The notes under the pieces: generated by a model
Told to the model about the DNA's origin: nothing
Database searches by the model: none
What the model saw: only the letters and a program-made list of their open reading frames with translations
Part shown: one piece after another, positions 47,214-60,561 of the stretch
Layout: every line of letters begins with the position of its first letter
Position numbering within the stretch: the first letter of the stretch is position 1
Made by a program: the position numbers and the translations under genes
Origin: Rotaria sp. Silwood1
Taxonomy: Eukaryota; Rotifera; Eurotatoria; Philodinida; Philodinidae
NCBI GenBank assembly: GCA_905250075.1
Contig: CAJNOP010000059.1
Coordinates: 687,795-751,794 of the forward strand
Reading direction: 5' to 3'
DNA length: 64,000 nt

Positions 47214-48284
47214 TTGTCCGATCCATACTTGGAACCGGACCAGCCGGTCTTCACCGGTTTTTTTTAAAAATTTTTGGCAACTAAAACTTGCTTATTTTGC
47301 TCATCTTTAAGGATTTTCATGGGGTCAATGGTCAAGAGATTTAATCCGGAAAATTTCTCACTGGCAAAATTTCGATCGTATTGGAAATATTAGCTCTAAA
47401 TATTCACGAACACTTTCTTATCCTTTCATCAGAGGCTCATATTAGGGCGAATGAATTCATTATACTCACGACAAGTTAGCTCGATTTTACAAGCTGCTGT
47501 CGATTTAAATTCAACATTTTTCTTGAAATTTTGGATCACTCGTATGCAGTAATCTTAGCTGATTTTCATAGAAGCCCAATAGCCACCAGTATTCAAGTTC
47601 ATGCTTTCATAGAAAAATGTTTTGAATAAAATCTTTTCTGTTATCATGGTCTTTCTAACTAGTAGCATCATGCAACCGCGTTAATATTTAGGTATCAATA
47701 AGCCTCAAATAGGAAGTCTAATGTATAAATCTTACCGATTAGCTCACATTATCTTTCTCTCTACAGTAGCATTCTTCTGTGGAGTGGAATATATTTCAGC
47801 TGTGCTAAGAAACTCAGCATTTCAAATAAGAATAGACTAAACCTATCAATGGTAAAGAAATCATATCATTATTTGAAAAGACTCAAAGAATGGTTAGCTG
47901 TTGTTCAATTCTAGTTGCTGTGAGTCCTAGTCAAAACTTTTTGAAAGATATCTTCATTGGTTCTGAATATTAGCATACTAAACATGACAGACTAAAAAAG
48001 AAGTCGCTACTATTAGAAGCTTCAAGAATTGTATGAGTTTGATATTTTATGTCTTAGTAGAGCTAAATTAACAAACTGTTTCGCGAAAACATCGGTTGTT
48101 TAGCCAATACATGAGTGCACTGCTTTTTTCGTCAGGTAAATCAAGAATTTGGACCAACCGTTTTTTCGCCGGTCAAGTCATAAACTTTAACCGGCCGGCT
48201 TTTCATCGGTTCAGGCAAGAGTTTGGACCGGCCGGTCCGATCCGGTCTGAAAAAATCAGACCGGTTCCAAGTCTGGTCCGATCC
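47214..48284. mobile_element. Putative non-autonomous element with CCGGCCGG-rich inverted ends
   Basis: Left end GATCCATACTTGGAACCGG (about 47219-47238) is inverted at the right as CCGGTTCCAAGTCTGGTCC (about 48261-48279), three mismatches in 19. GC-rich subterminal words (ACCGGCCGG, GGCCGGTCCGATCCGG, GCCGGTC) repeat at 48150-48270. The 1-kb middle shows no transposase. No target-site duplication confirmed. Confidence 0.5.
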
Positions 48285-49496
48285 CATTATGTCCGCTTGA
48301 ATCCGTCAAACATTATTTTTTATTTTTTTTAGTACAAGTGCATAAGTAATGCTTTTTTGTTAAATATTAATGTTGTTTTTGATCGTAATAAAATGAATCC
48401 CGTGATCATTTACCTATCAACGCAATATATTTTTTGACTAACGAATAAAAGGAAATTATCAAACGCTGTAATACAAGGTTTATATCCAGTTTCTAATCAA
48501 GATGCATAACTGGATTTAGTGTATTGACAGTCAATCGTACATGGTAGCTGCATAATGTCAACTATCGTACGATAATTTTCTTGATGAAAAGCCTGCATGT
48601 AACATGCTTGATAAATAATACATAATAGATACAAAAAAAATTGTATATATGTGAGCTATACAGGTATTCTTTTCAGCGCAAAATGAATAGATTGTGTACA
48701 GTTTCTTGTTATTACTAATGAATAACCAAAACTGATTTTTTTTTACGGCGAAAAACTTATTTTTTATTTATTATTCGATTGAATAATAAGATTAGTATGT
48801 TATATGAATCAACCACTAGCTTACAACAATCATATTTTCTCAATAGTATGCCATAAGACCATACAAATTTCCATAGGATTTTTCTATAAATGGTTCGTAC
48901 AATATAACAAATCTATTAACTCGATTCAATATTTGAAATACTGATTCATAATTATATAAGCGGCATCTTAGTTAGAGCAAATATCGATTAATATTTTTAC
49001 TATCGTAGAAAAAATATGTTTTGCTAATAGAAGATTGATTGTATGGTAAATAAACCTTGATGTTTATGCTTTTTTTGACAAACAAATCATTTTTGATTGT
49101 CTCATTAATATTTATATAAGTATGAAAATAAAACAAGATGTCAGTAGATAACGACACAATTCAAAGAATGATTAAGAATAAGTTCTTCTTATTTATCATT
49201 TTAACAATATCAAACAAAGACTAAAATAATTGTAATCATCAAAAAAATATTATTGGTCATCCGTTATTTATATACAATACTGTTTGGATAAGATCATATG
49301 GATATTTCACTTCTTTTTCTTTCTTTCTGTCATTTTTTTTTTCTATCAATGGTTAATGATATATATATATATACATACATGAATAAAAAATTACTTTTGA
49401 TACAAATACAATTGAGTATTTTTAAAATTTCCAAATATTATTGAATAAAAATCAAAACAATAGAAAGCTTTGCTTTTAGATTGATAAATAACCAAG
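48285..49496. other. Intergenic, 5' flank of the YEATS gene
   Basis: AT-rich with a TA run near 49362-49372. Expected to contain the YEATS promoter; no specific motif is claimed. Confidence 0.45.
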
Positions 49497-52436
49497 ATGA
49501 GTGATCATGATGACGTCAGTGAGGTTTGTTGTACCATGTTTCTAAAAAAACAAGTGCTTCTATTTATTTGTATACAGATAGTTGAAATTGATTTTGAAGT
49601 TGGACATAGTTCTATTATTCGATCAGAAACCACAACTACTCATAATCCACCACGTACTCATGATTGGAAAGTATATTTGCGTGCAGTTGATGTTAATGGT
49701 GATTTAAGTTGTCTGATACAACGTTGTGTATTTTATCTTCATCCTGAATATCCTAATAATAAACGAGGTAGATTTATATTTAATGTATATACCTATATCT
49801 ATATCTATTTCGCTTATATTTGAAATAATGTTTTAGAATTAAAATCAACACCCTTTGCTATTCAAGAAACTGGTTATGCTGGTTTTCATTTAGTAATACT
49901 ATATTTTTTTCTCTTATTGTTTTGTTTTTCTTTATTTTAATATGCTTTATTTTAGCCGATAGAAATATATTTTAAGACAAAAAAAGAACCAAAAAAATTT
50001 CGTATTGAATATGATCTTGATTTACATAAGAATATTGATGGGCGTCCATATCGACAAAAAGAAAGTTATGTACGAAAATATCGTTGTACTTTTTACAATC
50101 CTGATTCTGAATTTCGTCAAAAGATTCTCGCTGCTGGTGGTGTAAGTTGGTTGTTTCTATGTGTTATATCTATGATACGTAAATGAAGAAGCATACGTCC
50201 TTAAGAAAGCTTATTTCTTTCCCTCATTGATAAGAAACTAATGATCAACGTCATGATTATACGAATATTACTTTTTCTTTCTGTTAAGGTTTTCTTTCTT
50301 CACACGTAAATAAAGGAAAGGAAAAAACCGAGGCGTAAATCAGCTGTGTACTATGACTCAAGAAAAAAAGAAATTATATTCGTATAAAATCAACCTCTGT
50401 TTTTTTTTCTCTTATAATATTATTATTTTTTACCGAGAGTCTATAACAAAATAATGAGTAATAAAAGTAAAGAACGTCAGAATGTTTGTCGTTTAACCGT
50501 TGTTGTAAGTTTTGAATTTATTGTTTCTATTAAGTCATGTTATTTTTTTTCTCTGCATATATAGAAACTAGTCGATAGTGGTCCAATAACATCAAACAAC
50601 ACTGATACTGATGAATGTGATATAGATTTAGGAAAAGTATCAGTGCGTCAACCTGTTATTCGTCATTCTCCACAACAAAAAAGACATATTTCACCGGTAT
50701 CAACAGTTAATGTAGTTAATCATAAAAAAGTTAAACTTGAACAATCAACAAATGATATTAAAAAAAAACCAGTACAATCAGTAATCAAGAATGAAAATAT
50801 TAGTAAAACAACAGTAAATTCTAAACCAACAAAATCAGTATTATGTAAGTCATCATTGGTAATAGAATCAAAAATAACAAAAACTTTACCAATAAAAGAA
50901 TCAAATCAAACAACAACTATTAATGATAATACTGACAGTGAGAATAAATTTGAAAAATTAAAAATTTTTATCATATTAATTCTTCAGATCTATCATCATT
51001 GAAACCGCGTGCATCAAGAAAAATAATTAAATCTCAATCAACCAATGATATTAAACCATCTATACAAACCACAATAAATAATACTAAAAAGAAAGAACCT
51101 GCTCCTTCTCCATCAAAACCTAAACCAGTTGCAAATATACAAAATGGATTAAAAAAACCAATAAATAAAAATTCTCAAAAGCCTTCGATTAAAACAGAAC
51201 AAACATCAACTTCTACAAATAAATCACCTTCAAACATCATTATAAAACAAGAATCATTATTACAACCATCATCAACTAACACTGCTTCAACTGACACAAA
51301 TTCATCAGTTCCAATTAATAATCTTAAAAAAATTCCTAAAAAACCTCAACCACCGCCAGTTGTAGAGAAATATTCTCGGTCATCGATATCTTCTTCATCA
51401 TTAAATCGAAATTCGATTCGAGTAAGATAAATTGAAATTTAATCTTACGTATATTTATATTATATGCTTATTTCAAAGGATTCACAAGGACAAAACTCAG
51501 TATTATCTAAAACTCAATCAAATTTAAAACGAGATCGTTCTTTATCATCTGTTAATAATTCTAATAGTAATAATCGATCAGGAGAAACTAATATTACTAA
51601 AAGTAAATAAAAGAATCTTGAATACATAAATGATAAAAAAAGAAAACATTTCTTATGAAATTTAGATCGTTCAAATCATTCAACACATCAATCTGCAAAT
51701 TTATCTCGACATGATCAATCAAATCGTATTTCATCGTCACCTCATAAATTATCGTCAAACAATCAAATACCAACTCCTCCTAAATTTATTCCTAGTCCTT
51801 CTCAATGCCAAATTGATCCTCCTATTAATTCAACTATCCCATCATCATCATCATCATCTGTTGATACACCTCAACCATTATCTACTAGTTCGCCTTCCAC
51901 TCATATCTTTCCAAATGAAGATAATCATATTCAAGCTTCAATGGATATTGATGATGATCATATTCAACTTTCAGATAAATCTAACTCACGTAAATATTCT
52001 ATTGAAAAAAAGAAAAATTCTTTATTTAAGTTTTATTTGTAATTTAGCTAATGAACATGTTCTAATCCAACCAATACAAATAACATCAAAGCGAATATCT
52101 CATTCAGATCGATCTGATATATATGATAGTGATACATCAATAGATGATGGTAACGAGGACGAAGATTTACCAACTAGTCTTACTAATGATGATTTACGAT
52201 ATAAACTTATATATATTTATAAACGTTTTCAATTAAATTCAATAAATGATCTTACAATATTTGTTCGTTTCTTTAAACGACATCAATTAATTGATATATC
52301 ATCATTATCAATGACAAAAACAACAAATGAAATGTTTACTTATGATCTTTTTTCTCTTAGTCCATCACATATTGGTGAATTAGCAAGTGATCTTGGTTAT
52401 ACAACAACAAATATTATTACTTCTATGGAAGAGTAA
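49497..52436 (+). CDS. YEATS-domain protein of the AF9/ENL (MLLT3/MLLT1) type
   Basis: Ten exons: 49497-49523, 49578-49767, 49837-49892, 49956-50139, 50440-50504, 50565-50937, 50988-51421, 51479-51602, 51666-51989, 52048-52436; 721 aa. The YEATS domain comes first (VEIDFEVGHSS, HDWKVYLRAVD, CVFYLHPEYP, ETGYAGFHLPIEIYFKTKKE, FRIEYDLDLH, ILAAGG). A long Ser/Asn/Thr/Lys-rich disordered middle follows, then a C-terminal AHD-like end (TYDLFSLSPSHIGELASDLG; compare FDFDLFSL in AF9). Family role: reader of acylated histone H3 lysines in super-elongation/DOT1L complexes in the nucleus. The acyl-binding GYAGF is present; at the AF9 HESF position the sequence is HPEY. Intron 1 is 54 bp and stop-free, so it could be retained. 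The exon 4/5 junction (donor GTGTAA) is the least certain. Confidence 0.88.
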
Positions 52437-55400
52437 TTTTAAAAATATCTGGAATTAATCTGTGTTCTTTTTTTTTTTTGTTCTCTTATTTGGGGTATAG
52501 TGCCTTGTTCATTATAAATCTGTCTTTCATGCATGTATATAGTTCTAAATGTGAGAATGATATCTAATAGACAATGGATTTGTCTCTTTCAATTTTTGTT
52601 TGTCTTGTTTCTTTTTTTCTCTCTGTATTTATTTAGTATAACGAAAGAATAATAGATAGATAATGTAATGCAATATTTATATGTAAGATAATTTTATTTG
52701 AATGAGAAAGATAAACATTCAATTGTAGAAAATTTGAAATTTTAAACAACTTGATATAAACCATAATAGTCTATAACACAGACAATCATTCAATAAAAGT
52801 CTTTTTGTTAAGAACTTAGTCTTTTGTTCCTTTGAATAATTACTAAGTAGCGATAGTTCATGTCAAGACGTGAAATAAAGTTTTGATAATTTTTATATAC
52901 AGTACTTTTACAACGTATACTGGATCCATAGAAACTAGACAAACAAAGTTTATAAGAAGTATATCGTGACACAAGATGGCCTACATTCTTTTTATGATTA
53001 ATAAAAGAACAACTTGGGAACCAAAATTACAATATGATTTAGTTTCTCTAAAGTATGTATCCAACAAACAAAATTTTACTCAATCATATTAATTATTTTT
53101 AATTTTCAAAAGCTATGCTTTTAAACGAAGCCAAGATAAAAGAATAGGTAACCTCAGTAATAAATGCGTTGAAAAGTAGTCAATCTTAGCGTTTAAGTCT
53201 TCTTAACTTATATGGCGATGACTAATCTTTTCTGTTTTATTCTTTGTAACTTAAAACAAATAAGAAAAAAAGGTATATGAGATGATTCATTTTTAAAATA
53301 TCTTCAACAAATATCTATTGCATTTGTCTTATCAGCATCTTTTCTTTTTTTACAATTCTTTCTCTTTGTACATCTATTTAACAACAGTTTTATATAACCA
53401 GGTATTATCGATTGAAAGAAAAAGAAAAAAGTTTACGATGCATTGACTGCACCATCCATTAAGATTTTTTTTACCTTTGATGACAAATGATACTATATGT
53501 GTTCTGTATGTAGTTGCCGCCTTTTTTTAAAGATTATTGTGTATTACACATAGGCATACATACAACATCTATGTTCGTGTTGAATGTGAGGCTCTTCGAG
53601 TGACTTTTACCATATAATTGAGATGACAGACAGAAAAAAAAGAGAACAAAAAGAGCAATGATTCTCTGATAAGTAATAATATATAAAGGACAAACACAGA
53701 TGCTGGCATTTTCTTTCAAAAAAACTTGTATAAAATGTTTGTCTTTTGATTTGCGATTCGCAACGAAAAAATGATTTGAAAGCATAGTTATAGGACAATT
53801 ACAAAAGTTGGTAGGTTGCTTTGTTGTAGTGACGCGATTACCGTCATTTAAATTGAAGTATCAAATCGAAACTCCTAAGGCATTCTTTTATGGATCAACT
53901 AAATATTCAAATAAATGAGGTAAGCATAATCTCAGAAATAATTTTATGAATGTTCCTGCTTAAGTAAAAAAAGATAGAAAAAAGTCATTGATAAAAGTTA
54001 AGATATCAATTTTTTTGAGTTCATACAATGTTGAGATGTGGACGAGTTTTGTTGCTTGATTACAGAATATTCTTTCACAAGATTTGAAAAATCTAGAAAT
54101 TAAAAATAAGCTTTTTAGCATATTAAGCAAACTGATTAAATGCAAATCATATTAGGCTATAAGGAACTTTCATTTGTCATGCATGTATGCATTCTGGTTT
54201 CCTATCTAAAAATTTTCTCTCATGCGTATTTTATTAGTTGCATACACTCAAAATATCTTCTGTTTTTTTCCAAAACAAATTCTCTAGTCGTATACTATTT
54301 GTTAAAGTATTTTTTCTTAATAAATGCCAATCATACAGTTTATTTCTATTGTTCCATTAATAATTTTTTTTTTTCTTTTCTTCTTTTATAATCATTTCAA
54401 AGTTGAAAAACCAACAAAAAGACAAATACACAGACACACACACAAAAGTGCACGTTACGAGCTTGAAAGAAAAAGAAAAAAGAAGGAAAAAAGTGAAAAT
54501 CCTATTACCGTTCCCTGTTCAGAAGCGTGCCGTGAACAAGAGAATCGAGTAGGAGAGAAAGAAATCTTCACGACTGTTCGCGAAGGCGCACACATCGTTC
54601 TAAAAATTACACATATTCTCTATTTTACTTTTTTTTTTTGTTTATTTCGGCTCTTTTCATTCACACTAATGTTTACATAGACAATGTGATGAAATATTTT
54701 CTTTGTTGAATTTATCGTGTATATGACCTATGAACTTAATTTTAACATATTTTGTAAGTTTATGATTATATTGACTGTATTCTCCGTATGTAACTAAGGT
54801 CATTTTTGTGTAAAGAAAAGATAACGAGATAAGAAACTGAATTCTATTTCACAAAAGGTAAAAGTAATTGTAAAGTTTGAATGAAATTATTTTATAAATA
54901 CATAATTCATAAATGTTGAACTGACTGAAATATTTGTATATTGGAGAAAAGTTGTTTAAATCAATAAGAAAAAAAGGAAGAGCCAAATGAACAATATGCC
55001 TGCGAGGGCAAAGAAATGTATAAAATTGACTGCATTCTCTCATTTCTTTTTTGCTTCTCAATTGAAATTCTTTTGTTGCACTTTGTGAAATAAGGACGCG
55101 TGTATTTTCTCATTTTGCATTTTTCTTCATAACTAAAACTCTATCGTATTCACTTTTTATTCATTTATCATCAGGAAATTTGATTAATTTGCATCATTGC
55201 ACCTTTTTTTTTAATGAATAGATTCAAAATTCATCTCCACCATGTGAGATGGTGTTTGTGACGTCAATACTTTGTAAGTAATGATCATCTAATGTGTTTA
55301 TCATTGAGCTGGATCTTTTACTTTTTTCTCTTTATTTCAAGAAAAAAAAAATGAGAGAGAAAGTAACAGACAAGCTAGTAACGATGAGATGGTCGTTGTC

Positions 55401-56638
55401 ATCATTGTCGTCGTATCATTTTCTCGTCCTTCCTCTCTTCTTCTCTTTTCAGTCTCTTACTTCTTCTTGACGACAGTCTGTCGCTACATCACTACATACA
55501 CCTTCTAGAGTATTGCGCTCTCAAGATGTTCTCTTTGCCGTTCTCGCAAAAGAGCATTATATTTTCGCGCGAGTAATTATTGGAACAATACACATACACA
55601 ATGTTGCTATGCAACTGAGCCTTGTGTTGTTGTTCAAAAAAAAAGAGACGCTCGCTCGCACACACATACTGAAGGAGACCAACATACTTTCAAATTTGGA
55701 ATATAAGTGAAGAAAGAAAAAAGAGAACGACGAGTGAGAAATATAATTGCTATACAAACAAATCGATTACAGAGTGAAGGTTATAGCAGTTAGATTTCCA
55801 AGTAAGAAAAAAGACCTCTTCAGATTAATTATAACGTGAAAATTTCACTATTAAATAATCGATGATAATGTCATCTTTTGATATATTCGATTTGTGTTGA
55901 TTACATATATTATTAGTGTAAAAGAAATTTTATCAAATAAATTCATATAGAGTGTTCATTGATTCAGCAGAAGAATAGAAAAAAATTAGAAAAACGTTCT
56001 GTTACACACGCATATATTCGACTGATTTGATTTTTCGTTGCTCTTTGTACTATACATCCATCTATCAGCCGATCGATAGTAGAAAGAGAGTTGGCCACAT
56101 TTTCTGTTTACAAAACATTGATCAGGCAACCTTATTATTGCATTCTATGAGTTGAATTGGCAAAATCAAACAACCTGAGTTGAAGTTTATACTTGATTAA
56201 CGATAAAATTTTTGAAGTAAGTGTAAAAAAATACAATGAACAATATCCTAATGTTTAGTTAATATAAAATAATGATTTCATAAGAATGTCAGTCTAGTTG
56301 ACCTACTGAAGCCTATCGAAAACATTTCATTCTACAGTACCAGAAACTTTTTTTTGTTCTTGTTCTTCTTCCAGATTGATATTCGGCTATGACAATAATA
56401 ACGACAAATATACTCTTACATTCAACATCACGACCACAACTTATTTCTTGTCTTGACGTTTATTTTTGGGCTTCTTACTTCACATCATCGTAGTTTCATC
56501 ATCATTTGCTTCTTCGTCTTTTTTTCTCTTTCCCTCTCTCTCTCTCTCTCTCTTTATTTCGATTTCATACATCCATACACACACATATATATTTATATAT
56601 ATACATATACATATATATATTAAAATTCTTCTTACAAA
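52437..56638. other. Gene desert between YEATS and doublecortin genes
   Basis: 4.2 kb without a recognised exon. The start is the YEATS 3' flank. Features seen: a TGACGTCA word at about 55259, AG-rich and TC-rich tracts, a TC repeat at about 56533-56554 and a TA-rich stretch at about 56585-56620 just before the doublecortin start codon; the last two probably lie in the 5' UTR or promoter. Confidence 0.5.
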
Positions 56639-59600
56639 ATGATCACTGAATATGATCCACACCATGGTCAGAATGACCATCAACAACAGCAACAACAACG
56701 TTCAACAATGCTTGAACGTGGTCGAGCTATAAAATTAATGAGAAATGGAGATTTATATTTTCCTGGACGTTCATTCGTTATAAATCAACGTAAATATCCA
56801 ATGCTTGACGTATTGTTAGATGATGCATCACAAGCATTACGTGCCAATTTTGGTGCAGTAAGATGTATTTATACACCTAAGAATGGTACCCGATTACATG
56901 ATATATCTGAGTTGGAAGATCATCGAACTTATGTCGCATCTGGAGGTGAAAAATTTAAAAAACTTCAGTAAGAATTTCGATAAATTATTTTATGATTAAA
57001 AACATTATACTTCTATTTTTTTTTAGTTATCTTGATATTGCAGAGGGTAAACGCGTTCAAAGTAAAGATCGAACACAATATAAAGTAAGTGCAATACTCA
57101 ACATTACACTTCACATACTTAAATTTCTTTTATTTCATCAATATACTTATTGATAATCATAGATTTCAATCCTATTTCATTCAATTGTTGAGTTAATCTT
57201 TTTTATTTTGATCACTTTAAAGTATTACTTGTTATAGCTGAGATAAGACAACGATAAATTGAGAGATAAGTATAAATTGTCTTGTCATATAATAAGTACA
57301 ATAGCAAAGCTTTGTCTTTAAAATGTAATCTTATTAAAGCCACTTCAGTAGATTTCGAATTTTAATTTTCTTCTTCTTTTTTACTCTAGTTACCGCCTGT
57401 TCGACGTCTTGATGTTGAAGGGCGAGCATTGAAATTATCTCGATCAGAAAATGTTATTATTTAGTAAGTCACACTTCGATTTTTTTTTTCTGTTTATCGA
57501 ATTAAATAATTCTTTCATTTTTAGTGTCTATCGAAATGGTGATCCTTTAACATTACCAGCAAAAATTCTTTTGGTTAAAACAACATTACAAAATTGGGAA
57601 TCTGTTCTTGATGAAATTACTAGAAAAATATCGCCTACAAATTCGGCCGTATTAAAGTATCTCTATTAATCTCATTGATTGTTTTTCTGTATCATATAAA
57701 AAATCTATATTTTTCTTTAGATTATATGCAATGAATGGAGAATTAGTAACATCAGCTCAACAACTCGAATTCAATGGAATGTATGTTGCAGCAGGAAAAG
57801 AACGTTTTAAACGTATTGAATATCCCGATCCAAAATCCTTCAGTCCCAATTCATCACCCAAAATGTCAAGAAAATCGTAAGTAGAACTAATGTATTTGTT
57901 GTTTTGATATACATATGAAGGGGTTTTTAAGACAAAAAAAAAATGTAATCAATATGTAACAATAAATGCACCAAATATTTGTATCTCACTTTCTGTTTTT
58001 CTTTCACATTCAATTAGATCGAATTTTCAATTTTCTGGGTAAGTACTAAGGCACCCGATGTTTAAATAACACAGCAAATAGTAGCGTGTTATTTGCATCG
58101 GTAGACAAATAAAAAAAAAAAAGAAAAATCAGAATATTTTTACTAATAAAAAAAAGTATTTAACGATCTTAGTATTGTGTTGAAACATGTAGCTATTTGT
58201 TTTTAATAAGTAGTATGGTCTTCATTAAGGCAAAAGTATCTCATAAATTTTTGTAGTGATCGTGCTCGAATGAGATTACCTGCCCGACAAAGGAGAGTAG
58301 AAGATTATTATGATGATCATCCATCAACGCACATGCTTCATTCCATACAAGACAGGTATTATTTAACAATAAATATTTTCAACTCCCGCCGATACTATTA
58401 TCTATTCTAATCAACCGATGACTGAGTGTTGAAATGCGAAACCCTAAAGACAGCATACATTTATACTGATTTTCTTGTTCTTCTGCTTCTTAGATTTTCA
58501 ATTAATATTTACATATATTATAATTTAGTTATTATTATTTATATATTTATTTTACTTTTATATAGATATACGAAATCGGATGGAACAAATACACATACAA
58601 CAACAGCAAATTCGCATGGAAGTATTGAACATCCTGGACTGTAAGTCATTTTTCTTATTTAGAGTAATCTAATTCATATATGTTTAAGTCGACGTCCTGT
58701 TCGAGAAGAATATGATTTTTTTAATAGCAAACCTCAACAACATCGACGTGGTCCAACTAAAGAAACGGATCTTGATCGAGGTAATACTTGAAGATAAACA
58801 GGAAACAATTATGTTAATCATTATTATTTAATATCTTGTTTAGATGACGGAGGTATTTATAAAGGCCGTTTAAATCATCGAGAACACGTACGTGAAATCG
58901 ATGAAACACGTGATACAAAAGTTGATTTGCCTGTAGATTATCGAGAAGTTGAAACTGTTGAAGTAAGTTATCTAACTATCTCATAATCAGCTTATATTTT
59001 TGACGATTTTAGGAAGAAAATTTGTATGGCAATACAGGAGTATGTTATTTCTTCGTCTTATATTCTTTAAAAATATAATTATTATCATTATTATCTAGAA
59101 GACACCTCGTCGTCATCCTCAACCACCAATCCAACCAAAGACCAATCAAGCTTTTGCTGATTCACCTCGACGTTCACCACCAATACGATCAGTAAAAGTA
59201 TGTTGTTTTGTCTGAAAATGTCATCTTAATTTACGTTGTTTTTTTTCTATATCTAGACTCCACCAAAGCATTATGATGATGATGATAATAAAAATAACGA
59301 TAGATTTGGAATGAAAAATGGCTATCAACCTAAAAACGATCATCATAATAGTACAAATAATAAAGGCTTTGATGACGATTATCAGCGTCGTACACCCCCA
59401 GCATCAACACACATAGACGATGAAATAAATGATAATCGAGACGAACAACAAATGCCTCATTCAACTCGACAACAACAGATTTCTTCACCAAGTACACAGG
59501 TATGATTATGTGTAAATTAAATTTTTGCTTAATTTTTGATTTACTAATATTTTGACCAATGTATATTTCGTGTGCGTGTGAGCTTATAAACTTCTTTATA

Positions 59601-60281
59601 GCCTAACAGCAAAGATGAGAATGATGCTGCAACTGTTATTCAATCACATGTTCGTGGATATCTTACACGTAAACAGAGTCACTTTGAAAAGCAGCAAAAT
59701 ACTGACAAATTAACCAATAATAATGATCAACAACAACATGAGACACATAAGCACGAGGAAAATAAGTTAAATCAACAACATTATCAGCCACAAACAAATG
59801 AGGTGAACGCTTTTATTTTTGTGCTAATACCGCTATTGAAAAAAAAATCACTGGCTTTTTTGTTGTTGTTATATAGTTAAATAACAATACCATTGAGCCC
59901 TTAGCTGATTTAACTGCTCAGCGAGTCATAACAGAAGCTTTGGTAGTAGATAACAAAAAAGAAGAAGAAGAAAGGGTATTTTTTTTTTTTAATATTTAAT
60001 TTAACCCTTACAAATCCTAGTTGTGTAATTCTTTTTCTGGTATTGATATTTAATACATCTAGATTAACGATTAACTTATAAATATTTGATTTATATGCTT
60101 ATTTTCTACATATTAGTTTCTAGTATATTGTCTCATTTTTCATTTTTAATATTAAAAGCAACATGAAATATGATAATATCTCTTTTTTGTCTGCTTCGAT
60201 AAGCTTGTTTTTGATGAATCTATTTATAAATTTTATTTTCTCTATCTCTAGCGCCATGATGACGATGATGACAATGTTTAA
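56639..60281 (+). CDS. Tandem doublecortin-domain protein with an IQ motif
   Basis: Sixteen exons: 56639-56967, 57027-57084, 57390-57463, 57525-57656, 57721-57876, 58018-58038, 58257-58355, 58566-58640, 58689-58780, 58844-58962, 59013-59039, 59099-59197, 59257-59499, 59602-59802, 59877-59975, 60252-60281; 617 aa, all in frame. Two doublecortin domains: first with IKLMRNGDLYFPGRSFVIN, LLDDASQALRANFGAVR and YVASGGEKFKKL; second with IIYVYRNGDPL, WESVLDEITRKI and YVAAGKERFKRIEYP. These bind microtubules in the family. A long polar, Pro/Asn/Asp-rich tail follows, with an IQ motif VIQSHVRGYLTRKQ near 59640-59680 (possible calmodulin or myosin light-chain binding). The tail is cut into small exons, including 21-nt and 27-nt microexons. 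An alternative last exon exists at 60535-60561. Confidence 0.88.
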
Positions 60282-60534
60282 AATTGTATTCCACAACGTC
60301 TGACAAAGACTTCTTATCCTATACATCCTCCTTCAAAATGTTAACCAAAAAAACTCAACATATTATGTATATGCATTATATTTTAATGATGATGATCTAC
60401 TCGAATTGATCATTTTTTTTTTCTAATTTTAAAAAAATATGTTATTACATTCTATTTGTTCTTCTTTCTATTTATCTTTATCTTGCTTTCGCTTACAGTT
60501 TTTTTTTGTTACTTAGACGAATTTTTTGCTGTAG

Positions 60535-60561
60535 GCATCACCTGAACGCATTGGCCAGTAA
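60535..60561 (+). CDS. Possible alternative terminal exon of the doublecortin gene
   Basis: After an acceptor GCTGTAG, eight codons (ASPERIGQ) end in TAA, in the phase left by exon 15 (ends at 59975). It competes with the exon 60252-60281 (RHDDDDDNV then TAA). Which one is used cannot be told from sequence. Confidence 0.45.
   Translation, partial: ASPERIGQ

Noticed and set aside
51711..52030. Plus-strand frame rich in His/Leu before the last YEATS exon
   Set aside because: Out of frame with exon 9 of the YEATS gene, whose Ser/Pro-rich frame joins both neighbours in phase.
54140..54680. Plus-strand open frames of 83 and 118 codons
   Set aside because: Hydrophobic/Lys-rich translations come from T- and A-runs; no exon structure or homology recognised.
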